Source of the DNA: Proteiniphilum saccharofermentans
GTDB lineage: Bacteria; Bacteroidota; Bacteroidia; Bacteroidales; Dysgonomonadaceae
Reading direction: 5' to 3'
Assembly (NCBI RefSeq): GCF_900095135.1
Contig: NZ_LT605205.1
Span: forward strand, 3,410,001-3,474,000
Length of the DNA stretch: 64,000 bases
Shown here piece by piece: positions 49,239-57,656 of this stretch; within the stretch, counting starts at the first letter, position 1; every line of letters starts with the position of its first letter. The notes beneath the pieces are model-generated. The model worked only from the letters and a program-made list of their open reading frames with translations, searched no databases and was not told where the DNA came from. Both the position numbers and the translations under genes were made by a program.

Positions 49239-49405
49239 ACGTCAATATTTATTTTTAAAGATTAAGGTCGTATGGAACCAGAACGATTAGTTAATTTAAC
49301 GATTTGACGATTTGTTGATCAGTAATTATCAAATCGCCACATCATCATATCATCAAATTGATTATCATGCTCGTTTCATAGATATAAAAATTAGAGTCAT
49401 TTGAT
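49239..49405. other. Spacer upstream of SusC3 with short direct and inverted repeats
   Basis: Contains direct repeats (ACGATTTG twice at about 49299-49314) and an inverted pair CGATTTG at 49308-49314 with CAAATCG at 49330-49336, then ATCATCATATCATCAAATTG. It should include the susC3 promoter unless the gene is co-transcribed with the isomerase gene; no clear TAnnTTTG box is seen. Confidence 0.4.
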
Positions 49406-50341
49406 TTATCGTTGAAATATATCTTTCAAATAATCGATATTAGTACCGAAATTTTTCCTTACATCGGTCGGTTCATTTTTATCTCTGGACCTCTCTACAA
49501 TAAGCCAACCGCTCCATTCCATTTCATCGAGTACTGATTTAATTTTTCTCATGTCCAACCTTTTGTTGTAAGGTAACGTAACACTGTCGGTGTCCGTACA
49601 ATGGATCTGGCAAATTCTCTCTTTCCCCAATATCTTCAGCTCTTCATAAATATCCCTGCCTGCTTCCAACGGATTTTGAAAATTAAAATAGATCTTAATG
49701 GCCGGAGAGCCGATTTCTTCTAACAAATTTATTTCCGATGCAGCATCCAAAGAAGTCTCAATACCTATTACTACCCCTGCCTGTTCTGCCATATCGCCGA
49801 CCACTTTCAGCCTTCTGACCAATTCGGGCCTGATGTCGGGTCTTTTATTCAGATCACCCTGCACCCCCAACGGTAAAAAGGCTATTTCCACATCCATTTT
49901 TTTCATCGTTTGGATACAATCGTCCAACAGTTCCCTGTAATTTTCTCTCTCTACAAAAGATTGTGCGTAAAATGCAGACATGGCAATCGAAGCAATTTCC
50001 AGATTATATTTGTCAGCCTCGCTTTTGAACTGTTCAACAAAAACAGTATCCCGTAATTTATTATCGAACAATTTCCTATTTCCCAGTCCTCCCATATCAA
50101 CTTCAACACCGTCTCCATTCAGTTCGCTGGTCAATTCAAAAGCTCCAATCTTCTGACGTTTCAATATCATCCAATCACATACTCCAATTTTATATCGTAG
50201 GTGATTCGACTCCCCATCCGGTTTTGTTTTTCCATTGCAGTTCATGTAGATTAAACTCAGTAAGAACAAAACAAATATTATGATGAAGGATCTGTATGAT
50301 ATTTTTCCATCCCTACTTAAATACTTTCTCACCACTTTCAT
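49406..50341 (-). CDS. Sugar phosphate isomerase/epimerase-like TIM-barrel protein, membrane-targeted
   Basis: A 311-residue protein. Residues 17-40 are a hydrophobic segment ending in Cys (FIIIFVLFLLSLIYMNCNGK), which looks like a lipoprotein signal with an imperfect lipobox, placing the protein outside the cytoplasm. The body is an AP endonuclease 2/xylose-isomerase-like barrel with metal-ligand-type motifs GIETSLD, NFQNP, QIHCTD and WLIVERSRD. Extracytoplasmic proteins of this fold are common beside PULs, and some are implicated in 3-keto-sugar chemistry, but the activity here is unknown. It is the most upstream minus-strand gene of the PUL. Confidence 0.8.
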   Translation of the reverse strand: MKVVRKYLSRDGKISYRSFIIIFVLFLLSLIYMNCNGKTKPDGESNHLRYKIGVCDWMILKRQKIGAFELTSELNGDGVEVDMGGLGNRKLFDNKLRDTVFVEQFKSEADKYNLEIASIAMSAFYAQSFVERENYRELLDDCIQTMKKMDVEIAFLPLGVQGDLNKRPDIRPELVRRLKVVGDMAEQAGVVIGIETSLDAASEINLLEEIGSPAIKIYFNFQNPLEAGRDIYEELKILGKERICQIHCTDTDSVTLPYNKRLDMRKIKSVLDEMEWSGWLIVERSRDKNEPTDVRKNFGTNIDYLKDIFQR

Positions 50342-50802
50342 CTGTAATGATTTAACATGTAAAAATTTCTCTTCATTTCTCTTATGACGACAGAATCATT
50401 TTTTTGTAATCACATATATCTTATTTAAGTTATAAAAATAAAAGTTAAAAATCACATGGACAACTAATCTGCTATATACAAAGGAACTATATGCGTATGT
50501 ACCAAGATTAATCTACGTACTCATGGATTTGTTTTACGAGTAAAACCGGTCAATTGGCCTGCGCCTGTGTTTATTGAAGAAGAGTATAAGAAATCTGTAC
50601 GGGATAGAAAAGGGAACCGATCTGTTGCATGGCGCTGTCGGGGTTGCTTTCGATAAGCCGTCCGGCATCTGCCAGCAGCCTGGAGGCTTCGGGCTGGGGG
50701 TTGAGGTTGCACTCCCCCAAAAAAGACGGCACTATGCAAATCATAAAATTACACTTTTATATTTACATAAAACTTGTACCTTTGCCAAAAAATTTCAGAG
50801 TT
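50342..50802. other. Divergent intergenic region with unidentified coding-like remnant
   Basis: 50342-50520 is AT-rich and may carry the isomerase promoter. A short palindrome GTTTTACGAGTAAAAC lies at 50531-50546. 50547-50740 is markedly GC-richer and has open frames on both strands (for example PVNWPAPVFIEEEYKKSV, plus) that match nothing I recognise and run into stops. It looks like a leftover of an inserted or deleted gene next to the foreign-looking ATPase gene. Confidence 0.5.
50755..50784 (+). promoter_or_regulatory. Bacteroidetes-type promoter of the AAA ATPase gene
   Basis: -7 box TACCTTTG at 50777-50784 fits TAnnTTTG exactly, with a TTTT at 50755-50758 at -33 spacing of 18 nt. The ATG at 50803 follows after a short leader, which supports that start over the longer open frame from 50629. 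Confidence 0.6.
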
Positions 50803-51984
50803 ATGGTTTCAAGAATAATTACAGAGAAAATCAAGTTTCTTGCAGGCAAATATCCTATCATAACACTTACAGGAACAAGGCAATGCGGAAAATCGACACT
50901 GCTAAAATCGGCATTCCCTGACTATCGTTATGTGAGTTTGGAGGATTTGGACTTGCGAATGATGGCAAAAGACGATCCGCGCGGTTTTTTGCAAAACTTT
51001 GGCAGTAAAACCATTATTGACGAGGCACAGTATGTTCCCGAACTCTTTTCGTACATTCAAACAAAAGTCGATGCTGAAAACAAGGCGGGAATGTATATTT
51101 TATCGGGATCGCATAATTTTTTGCTGTTGCAAAACATATCGCAAAGTTTGGCAGGACGGACGGCAGTGCTGAAACTCGCGCCTTTTTCCATTACAGAACT
51201 GCAAAACGCCTCGCTTTTGCCCAATACGCTCAACGATTTCCTTTTTACAGGCGGCTACCCGCGCATTTATGACAAACAAATTGCGCCCGCTGATTTTTAC
51301 CCGCACTACATTCAAACTTATATCGACCGCGATATTCGCACAATTCGCGAAATCAGCAACCTGTCGCAGTTTGTCCGTTTCCTCAAACTTTGCGCCGCGC
51401 GGACAGGGCAATTATTGAACATTACCTCGCTCGCAAACGAGGCGGAAATCAGCGTACCTACTGCCAATGCATGGCTCTCGCTTTTGGAGAGTTCTTATGT
51501 GGTTTTTTTGTTAAAACCATATCACAATAATTTCAATAAACGGCTTGTCAAATCGCCGAAACTCTATTTTTACGATACGGGCTTGGCGGCGTCTTTGCTT
51601 GGTTTGGAAAATTCCGAACAACTTTCTACCCATTATTTGCGGGGCGAAATTTTTGAAACGATGGTAATTTCCGAAATTGTAAAGCAGCATTTTTTCGCAG
51701 GGCTTGAGCCGCAAATCTATTTTTGGCGCGACAGCAACAAAAACGAAGTCGATTTGCTGATTGAAAGCGGCGGACAGTTGCAGGCAATCGAAATAAAATC
51801 TTCCGCCACAATGAAAAACGACTTCTTCGATACGCTGCAACTTTTCCAATCGTTTAGCGGAATAAGCCCTGAAAATCTGTTTGTAGTTTATGGCGGAGAA
51901 ACCGATTATACGACAAAAAAAGGCAAGTTTATATCGTGGAAAAATCCATTTCAGGTAAAAAGTGGTTATCCTTTGGATCGTTAG
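50803..51984 (+). CDS. AAA_14/DUF4143 family ATPase
   Basis: A 393-residue protein counted from the Met at 50803; the frame is open further upstream to 50629, but the promoter and the family start (MVSRIITEKIKFLAGKYPII) favour 50803. It has Walker A GTRQCGKST (residues 23-31), Walker B KTIIDEAQ, the family's SGSHNFLLLQ segment, and a C-terminal DUF4143 nuclease-like part (LRGEIFETMVISEI, IYFWRDSNKNEVDLLIE, IEIKSS), where E...EVDLL...IEIK is a PD-(D/E)XK-like arrangement. Function is unknown; members are often mobile accessory genes. Codon use (many GCG, CGC, TTG) differs from the flanking genes. Confidence 0.88.
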   Translation: MVSRIITEKIKFLAGKYPIITLTGTRQCGKSTLLKSAFPDYRYVSLEDLDLRMMAKDDPRGFLQNFGSKTIIDEAQYVPELFSYIQTKVDAENKAGMYILSGSHNFLLLQNISQSLAGRTAVLKLAPFSITELQNASLLPNTLNDFLFTGGYPRIYDKQIAPADFYPHYIQTYIDRDIRTIREISNLSQFVRFLKLCAARTGQLLNITSLANEAEISVPTANAWLSLLESSYVVFLLKPYHNNFNKRLVKSPKLYFYDTGLAASLLGLENSEQLSTHYLRGEIFETMVISEIVKQHFFAGLEPQIYFWRDSNKNEVDLLIESGGQLQAIEIKSSATMKNDFFDTLQLFQSFSGISPENLFVVYGGETDYTTKKGKFISWKNPFQVKSGYPLDR

Positions 51985-52042
51985 TCCTGACTGGTTAAAA
52001 TCTAAAATAAACATTGAATGAAGCGGAAAAGGATTTTGAAAG

Positions 52043-52050
52043 TATTTTTG
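52043..52050 (+). promoter_or_regulatory. Candidate -7 box for the small secreted protein gene
   Basis: TATTTTTG fits TAnnTTTG, 70 nt before the ATG at 52120; a second near-match, TATCTTTA, follows at once. No clear -33 element. Confidence 0.35.
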
Positions 52051-52119
52051 TATCTTTACGCCACAGACATATTGCCTGGTTTTTGTTTCTCAACTCATTA
52101 AACCAAAAATACGTGCAAA

Positions 52120-52497
52120 ATGAAAAAAATCGGTGTTTTATTATCAGCAGTATTATTATTAAGCCTGTACACAACAGCTTATGCAAGTGACCTTACCAAA
52201 GCAGTACAAGGTGTTTGGACAGCTAAAGTGGCGGATGCGCCTTATGGTTATCAGGATTACCAGGTGACAATAAAGCAGGTAGAAGGTAAGTGCGTGGCGG
52301 ATATTACAGGTTCTCAACTGAATGTAAAAAATCAGGAATTGAAGGAAGTTGACGGAAAACTGACGATAACAGTGTATGCCGGAGAAAATGTGCAAGTCGT
52401 CATCTGGAAGGAAAAGAAAGAAGTGAAAGGAACAGCCGACACTTCCATGGGTAAGTTGCCGATTGAATTTACCCGTAAACAAGAGTCCAAACAGTAA
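52120..52497 (+). CDS. Small secreted protein, unknown function
   Basis: A 125-residue protein with a clear signal peptide (MKKIGVLLSAVLLLSLYTTA, cleavage after AYA). The mature 100 residues are predicted by eye to be mostly beta strands alternating with turns (GVWTAKVADAPYGYQDYQVT, KCVADITGS, KLTITVYAGENVQVVIW, VKGTADTSMGKLPIEFTRK), like a small lipocalin-type or beta-sandwich domain, with one Cys. I do not recognise the family. It lies 20 bp before the EndoQ-like gene but the two products do not suggest a joint role. Confidence 0.75.
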   Translation: MKKIGVLLSAVLLLSLYTTAYASDLTKAVQGVWTAKVADAPYGYQDYQVTIKQVEGKCVADITGSQLNVKNQELKEVDGKLTITVYAGENVQVVIWKEKKEVKGTADTSMGKLPIEFTRKQESKQ

Positions 52498-52517
52498 CCT
52501 CATTGCGGTTATCGTCT

Positions 52518-54008
52518 ATGTCTTATATTGCCGACCTTCATCTTCATTCCCACTATTCACGGGCTACCAGCAAGGAACTGAATCTTGAATCACTTTTCCA
52601 GTGGGCACGTATCAAAGGGATCCATGTGGTAGGCACGGGAGACTTTACACATCCCCTCTGGTTTAAAGAGATAAAAGAAAAGCTGGAGCCGGACGGAACA
52701 GGTTTGTTCCGTCTGAAAAATCCCCCGAAAAAAGAGATCGACGGATTCAAATGCAAGGATATTGACATACGGTTTTGCCTTACTTCCGAGATAAGCTCCA
52801 TTTATAAACAGGGAGATAAGGTGTATAAAAATCATAACTGTGTATATGCCCCGGATTTTGAAACAGTTGCCCGCATTAATGCGAAGTTGGCGCAAATCGG
52901 AAATCTGGAAGCAGACGGGAGACCCATATTGGGACTGCCTGCGCGCAACCTGCTGGAGATCGTATTGGAAACTTCCGATGATGCCCATCTTATCCCGGCT
53001 CATATCTGGACACCCTGGTTCTCCCTCTTCGGCTCAAAATCGGGTTCCGATACAATAGAAGAATGTTTCGGCGATTTATCCCACCATATCTTTGCCCTCG
53101 AAACCGGTTTGTCTTCCGATCCGGAGATGAACTGGCGGTTGAGCATGCTTGACAAATATACGCTGGTATCCAATTCGGACGCCCATTCTCCGCAAAAACT
53201 GGGACGTGAAGCCAATCTGTTCGATACCGAACAAAGTTACTACGCCCTGTTCGATGCACTGAAAACAAGGAAAGGATTCCTTGGCACCTATGAATTTTTT
53301 CCCGAAGAGGGCAAATACCATATGGATGGACACCGCAAGTGCAACGTCTGCTTTGAACCGGAAGAAAGCATCCGGCACAAGAACATTTGTCCGAAATGCG
53401 GCCGGCCACTCACTATAGGCGTCCTGCACCGTGTCTTCGAATTGTCCGACCGCAGGCAGCCACAACAACCTGAAGGGGCTCCGGGGTTCCATTATATTAT
53501 CCCCCTGCCCGAAATACTTGCCGAAATCAAAAATGCTTCCTCTTCCGGCAACGTGGTGAACCGGTTTTTCCAGCAGGCCATATCTTCGTTCGGCAACGAA
53601 TTTACCCTCCTGACAGAGGTTCCGGTCGAAGATATCAAAAAACAGGCGGGCATGTTGCTGGCAGAAGCCATTCAACGGATGCGTGCGCGGGAAGTACATC
53701 CCCAGGGTGGGTATGACGGAGAATACGGCATCATTAAAATTTTCAAAGAAGGGGAAATCGAACGGCTTACAGGCCAGATGGATCTCTTTGGAGCGGCTGA
53801 TATAACTAAAACCGCCAAACGTGAAAGCAGGGATACGGAGATTACGAAGAAAATTCCCTTACCCGATCTGACAGAACCGACCGGCGCTCCCTCCTTAAAT
53901 GCGGAGCAACAGGCTGCAAGAAGCGCGTTTTACTTCTCTTTTCGGAAAGCAAGGAGAAGAAGTTTTCGCAAAGCAAGGAGCAACAGGTGTTGTGTCATTT
54001 ATTTTTGA
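52518..54008 (+). CDS. EndoQ-like PHP-domain nuclease (N-terminal part of a broken EndoQ-UvrD protein)
   Basis: The Met at 52518 (MSYIADLHLHSHYSRATSKE) is the usual family start; a Met at 52503 is in frame. A PHP metal-dependent domain (DLHLHSHYS, GTGDFTHP, LIPAHIWTPWFSLFGS, LVSNSDAHSP) is followed by a four-Cys zinc site (CNVC and CPKCG) and a helical region ending near residue 450. This is the layout of endonuclease Q, which cuts at deaminated bases. Near residue 460 the sequence LNAEQQAARS begins the UvrD helicase Q motif, but the frame is then lost and ends after about 25 unrelated residues. The nuclease part itself seems complete. Confidence 0.8.
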   Translation: MSYIADLHLHSHYSRATSKELNLESLFQWARIKGIHVVGTGDFTHPLWFKEIKEKLEPDGTGLFRLKNPPKKEIDGFKCKDIDIRFCLTSEISSIYKQGDKVYKNHNCVYAPDFETVARINAKLAQIGNLEADGRPILGLPARNLLEIVLETSDDAHLIPAHIWTPWFSLFGSKSGSDTIEECFGDLSHHIFALETGLSSDPEMNWRLSMLDKYTLVSNSDAHSPQKLGREANLFDTEQSYYALFDALKTRKGFLGTYEFFPEEGKYHMDGHRKCNVCFEPEESIRHKNICPKCGRPLTIGVLHRVFELSDRRQPQQPEGAPGFHYIIPLPEILAEIKNASSSGNVVNRFFQQAISSFGNEFTLLTEVPVEDIKKQAGMLLAEAIQRMRAREVHPQGGYDGEYGIIKIFKEGEIERLTGQMDLFGAADITKTAKRESRDTEITKKIPLPDLTEPTGAPSLNAEQQAARSAFYFSFRKARRRSFRKARSNRCCVIYF

Positions 54009-54477
54009 AAAATTTATCACTGATGAGACCCTGGATGAGACGGGAATTATCCGGAAAGAAACTATTCTCCACATTGCCAGGGAATACGAAGGAGATCTGG
54101 AACCGTTTTTACATAAGATTTTGCTGGATACCTATACCGATGTGGCACGCCTGAAAACCGATGCGGTAACGCTGCTGACTTTCCACGCTTCCAAAGGGCT
54201 CGAGTATCCGGTTGTATTCATTGCAGGAGCCGAAGAAGGAGTCACTCCTTTACTGAGAAATAACATTGATATCGAAGAAGAAAGGAGACTTTTTTATGTA
54301 GCCCTTACCCGTGCCAAAGACCATTTGTTTATTACAAATTCTTTAATGAGAAAAAATTTCAACCAGACAGAAAATAAGACCCGGTCAAGATTCGTTGGAG
54401 AAATACCTGCTTCCTTCAGGGAAACCATAGAAAAGAAACCTCCAAAGCCTAAATGTGAACAATTGCGGTTGTTTTAG
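53899..54477 (+). pseudogene. UvrD-type helicase C-terminal remnant
   Basis: In a different frame from the EndoQ-like part, this segment carries only the last helicase motifs: VTLLTFHASKGLEYPVVFIA (motif V) and EEERRLFYVALTRAKDHLFI (motif VI), ending PKCEQLRLF. Walker A, Walker B and motifs Ia-IV, normally some 400-500 residues between LNAEQQ and this part, are absent. Short direct repeats GGAGCAACAGG (53902 and 53978 areas) and AAAGCAAGGAG (53947 and 53970 areas) lie at the junction, consistent with a deletion between short homologies. It cannot encode a working helicase. Confidence 0.8.
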
Positions 54478-54669
54478 GTTGTAAGCGTTTTTGGAAAAAG
54501 TCCAATGAGAATAGAGAAGAACCTGATACGGAGACATTTTTTATAATGCATACACTCTTGCTTTTTCAACAAATATCTGAAAAAGGGATTATCTCTTCTT
54601 TTGGAGGGAACGTCCGGAATTATCCGGAAGTAACAATGGAAAAGAAAAATCCTATTAAAAAAAATAATA

Positions 54670-55275
54670 ATGAAACCATTAAAGAACATTATCTTTGACT
54701 TCGGTGGGGTGCTGATCGATTGGAATCCCGTCTATCTCTACCAGGAAATTTTTGATAAAGAAGAGGATATGAATTATTTCCTGGAACATGTGTGCCGCTA
54801 TGAATGGAATGTGCTGCAAGATGCCGGGCGCTCCCTGGCAGAGGGCACCAGGGTCTTACAGGAACAACACCCTGAGTACCGTGAAGAAATAGCGATGTAT
54901 TACGGTCGATGGGATGAGATGCTGGGAGGTACTATAAAAGAAAATGTGAAATTGATTAAGCCCCTGAAAGAAAAATATAACATATACGGGCTTACGAATT
55001 GGTCGGCTGAAACGATCCCCATTGCCATGGAACGCTACGATTTTTTCAAGGATTTGGATGGGATGGTTGTTTCAGGTGCGGAAAAGATAATAAAGCCCGA
55101 TCCGAAACTCTATCATATTTTGCTGGAACGTTATGAAATAGAAGCCGGAGAATCACTTTTTATCGATGATAATTACGCAAATATCGAAGCCGCGCAACAA
55201 CTGGGATTTCAAACAATCCATCTGGCAGAAGGAATCAGTCTGGAGGAAGTGCTAAAAGCAAAAGCTATCTTATAA
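54670..55275 (+). CDS. HAD-superfamily hydrolase (subfamily IA)
   Basis: A 201-residue cytoplasmic protein with all four HAD motifs: IFDFGGVLIDWNP (motif I; the second Asp of the usual DxD is replaced by Gly, as in the dehalogenase/epoxide hydrolase-like branch), YGLTNWSAE (motif II), KIIKPDPKLYH (motif III) and LFIDDNYANIEAA (motif IV), with a four-helix cap between I and II. It probably acts on a small phosphorylated metabolite; the YihX-like phosphatases are the closest pattern I recognise. It is preceded by 190 bp without a gene. Confidence 0.9.
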   Translation: MKPLKNIIFDFGGVLIDWNPVYLYQEIFDKEEDMNYFLEHVCRYEWNVLQDAGRSLAEGTRVLQEQHPEYREEIAMYYGRWDEMLGGTIKENVKLIKPLKEKYNIYGLTNWSAETIPIAMERYDFFKDLDGMVVSGAEKIIKPDPKLYHILLERYEIEAGESLFIDDNYANIEAAQQLGFQTIHLAEGISLEEVLKAKAIL

Positions 55276-55362
55276 AGATATTTTCCTTCTTCTATTCCTC
55301 CCACTTTTACAGGCACGTTGTTAAAAAATAAGAAGTATATCAGCTACAACAACGATTTTACT

Positions 55363-55370
55363 TATTTTTG
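55363..55370 (+). promoter_or_regulatory. Candidate -7 box for the NlpC/P60 gene
   Basis: TATTTTTG fits TAnnTTTG. It lies downstream of the earliest possible start codon of the open frame and 35 nt before the Met at 55405, supporting the later start. Confidence 0.4.
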
Positions 55371-55404
55371 TCAACTATATATGTTATTATACAGCGTGTT
55401 CACT

Positions 55405-56367
55405 ATGGCATACAGAAATAACGGCTGGTTGAAAGTCGTTTCTCTGGCAATCATAACATTTATCCTGGCCTCCTGCGGTGCGGGAAGAACAACTGTCTCC
55501 AGTAGTAAACCATCTACGGTTTTACAAGATGATATCATCCAATATGGAAGGCAGTACCTCGGTAAACCTTACCGGTATGCAGGGAAAGGCCCTAATTCTT
55601 TCGATTGTTCAGGTTATACCTCCTTTGTGTTCAGAAAATTCGGATACAGGTTAGATCCCAGTTCAGCCGGACAGGACCGCCAAATCCCCACTATCGCCAG
55701 ACGAGAGGATCTTCGAAAGGGTGATCTTGTTTTTTTTGAAGGAAACAGAAAGAACGGGAGAGTCGGACATGTAGGAATAGTGACGGAAGCATTCCCTAAC
55801 GGACAATTTAAATTCATCCATTCTTCCACCACCAGCGGAGTGATTATCTCCTCCTCTACAGAACCATATTACGCATCGCGCTATTTACGAGGAGGGAGAA
55901 TCCTGGAGGAAAATGCATCATATGTGACACGACGCAATCCACAAGTAAATAAAAAACAACTTACAGCAACAAATAAAGAACCGGTACAACCAAATATCCC
56001 GGAGATAACACCTCGCGAAACAGATGAACCCGTAATAACGACCATACAGACCGGAAATTATTCCGGCCGCGAATCTATACTTGTACAGACTGATCCCCTG
56101 AAAAATCCTCCCCTCACATCAACAAACGGAAAAGGGCAAAGAGAAGATAAGGTTCAACGGACAAAAAGCGACATGGTGCTGAGAGAAGAAGAGAATGCTA
56201 TAATTTCCGCCCCTACTAATACTAAAAACCATACGGTACAAATGGGCGAAACACTCTACTCCATCTCACGATTATACGGATGTACCGTAGAACAACTGAA
56301 AGTATGGAACCCGCACCTGAAAACTGTATTAAAACCTGGAGAGTCCCTACTTGTCCATACCAATTAA
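55405..56367 (+). CDS. NlpC/P60 peptidoglycan endopeptidase with LysM domain, lipoprotein
   Basis: About 320 residues from the Met at 55405 (MAYRNNGWLKVVSLAIITFI, lipobox LASCG); the frame is open from 55318 but the earlier start would bury the signal. The catalytic domain follows: NSFDCSGYTSFVFRKFGYRL (Cys nucleophile), GHVGIVTEAF (His) and FIHSSTTSGV (third residue). A Pro/Thr-rich linker leads to a C-terminal LysM (HTVQMGETLYSISRLYGCTV). It cuts peptide stems in the cell wall from the outer-membrane inner leaflet. A stand-alone gene before prfB. Confidence 0.92.
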   Translation: MAYRNNGWLKVVSLAIITFILASCGAGRTTVSSSKPSTVLQDDIIQYGRQYLGKPYRYAGKGPNSFDCSGYTSFVFRKFGYRLDPSSAGQDRQIPTIARREDLRKGDLVFFEGNRKNGRVGHVGIVTEAFPNGQFKFIHSSTTSGVIISSSTEPYYASRYLRGGRILEENASYVTRRNPQVNKKQLTATNKEPVQPNIPEITPRETDEPVITTIQTGNYSGRESILVQTDPLKNPPLTSTNGKGQREDKVQRTKSDMVLREEENAIISAPTNTKNHTVQMGETLYSISRLYGCTVEQLKVWNPHLKTVLKPGESLLVHTN

Positions 56368-56443
56368 CCTGAACAGTACACCATAAAGCCACCCTGCCAT
56401 GTACGAATTTCCATATCTTAATGGAATTCCGGCATCTTTTATG

Positions 56444-56451
56444 TATTTTTG
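56444..56451 (+). promoter_or_regulatory. Candidate -7 box for prfB
   Basis: TATTTTTG fits TAnnTTTG, about 92 nt before the prfB ATG, giving a leader of roughly 85 nt. -33 element not clear. Confidence 0.4.
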
Positions 56452-56542
56452 TGGCTCATTACAGAAATCGATTATTCCATTATACGGAGTAAGCGTAAGA
56501 AAAACAAGGAAATCGACAATATAAAAAGTATAAAATATAATT

Positions 56543-57656
56543 ATGATAACGACAGACCAACTAAAAGATGTGTTGGAGCGCGAGAACGCGCTGAGGGGGT
56601 ATCTTTGACATCGATGTAAAGCGTATCCAATTAGAAGAAGAAGAATTAAGGACTCAATCACCCGATTTCTGGAACGACGCCAAAACCGCCGAACAGCAGA
56701 TGAAGGTAGTGCGTGAACTGAAATACTGGATCAATGCCTACCAGGAGGTAAAGTCGGCTGCCGAGGAGCTACAGTTGGCATTCGACTTCGCCAAAGAAGG
56801 AATTGTTTCGGAAGAGGAGATAGATGCCAACTACAAACATGTGCTTCGACTGATCGAAGACCTGGAGTTGAAAAATATGCTTCGTCGTGAGGAAGATCAA
56901 CTGGGAGCAGTATTAAAGATCAATGCAGGTGCAGGCGGTACGGAGAGTCAGGACTGGGCCTCTATGCTTTTCCGTATGTATCAGCGCTGGTGTGAAAGCA
57001 AGAACTACAAGACTACTGTTACCAATTGGCAGGATGGCGATGATGCCGGCATAAAGACAGCGACCCTGCAGGTGGAGGGCGATCTGGCTTACGGATTCCT
57101 GAAAAGTGAGAACGGGGTGCACAGGCTGGTACGCGTATCCCCTTTCAATGCGCAGGGGAAACGGATGACCTCATTCGCTTCGGTGTTTGTCGTACCATTG
57201 GTTGACGACTCCATCGAGATAGAGGTGAATCCCGCCAACCTGAGTTGGGACACTTTCCGTTCGTCCGGAGCCGGTGGACAAAATGTAAATAAGGTGGAAA
57301 CCGGCGTACGACTACACTACCAGTATAAAGATCCTGACACCGGAGAAGAGCAGGAAATTGTAATTGAAAATACCGAGAGCCGTTCGCAAATGGGAAATCG
57401 GGAGAATGCCCTGCGTTTACTCAAGTCGCAGCTTTACGAAATAGAACTGGAGAAACGCCGTGCAGCACAGGCAGCTATTGAAGCTGGTAAAAAGAAGATC
57501 GAATGGGGATCCCAGATCCGCAGTTATGTATTCGATGATCGCCGTGTAAAAGACCACCGCACCAACTACCAGACATCAGATGTGACTGGAGTAATGGACG
57601 GTGATCTGGATGAGTTTATCAAAGCCTATCTAATGCAATTTGGAGACGAAGCATAA
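56543..57656 (+). CDS. prfB: Peptide chain release factor 2 with programmed +1 frameshift
   Basis: RF2 terminates translation at UGA and UAA. The gene starts at ATG 56543 (MITTDQLKDVLERENALRGY), runs 21 codons to CTT at 56603-56605, and then meets an in-frame TGA at 56606-56608. The context AGGGGGTATCTTTGAC has an internal Shine-Dalgarno-like AGGGGG before CTT TGA, the classic RF2 autoregulatory frameshift. Skipping one base gives DIDVKRIQLEEEE and the long frame to 57656, about 370 residues in total. The GGQ motif (SSGAGGQNVNKVETGV) is near residue 243. The stop overlaps the next start (TAATG). Low RF2 favours the shift and so restores RF2. Confidence 0.96.
56591..56609 (+). promoter_or_regulatory. 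prfB programmed frameshift signal
   Basis: AGGGGG at 56594-56599, three-base spacer, CTT slippery codon 56603-56605, TGA stop 56606-56608 followed by C. The ribosome shifts +1 on CTT T when RF2 is scarce. Confidence 0.95.

Noticed and set aside
50574-50921. Plus-strand frame of 115 codons upstream of the ATPase
   Set aside because: It overlaps the ATPase start in another frame, and its first half is the unidentified remnant; no domain is recognisable.
52503-52518. Earlier ATG at 52503 as start of the EndoQ-like gene
   Set aside because: The family begins at (M)xYIADLHLHSHYSRATSK, which fits the Met at 52518; the extra five residues look like leader sequence.
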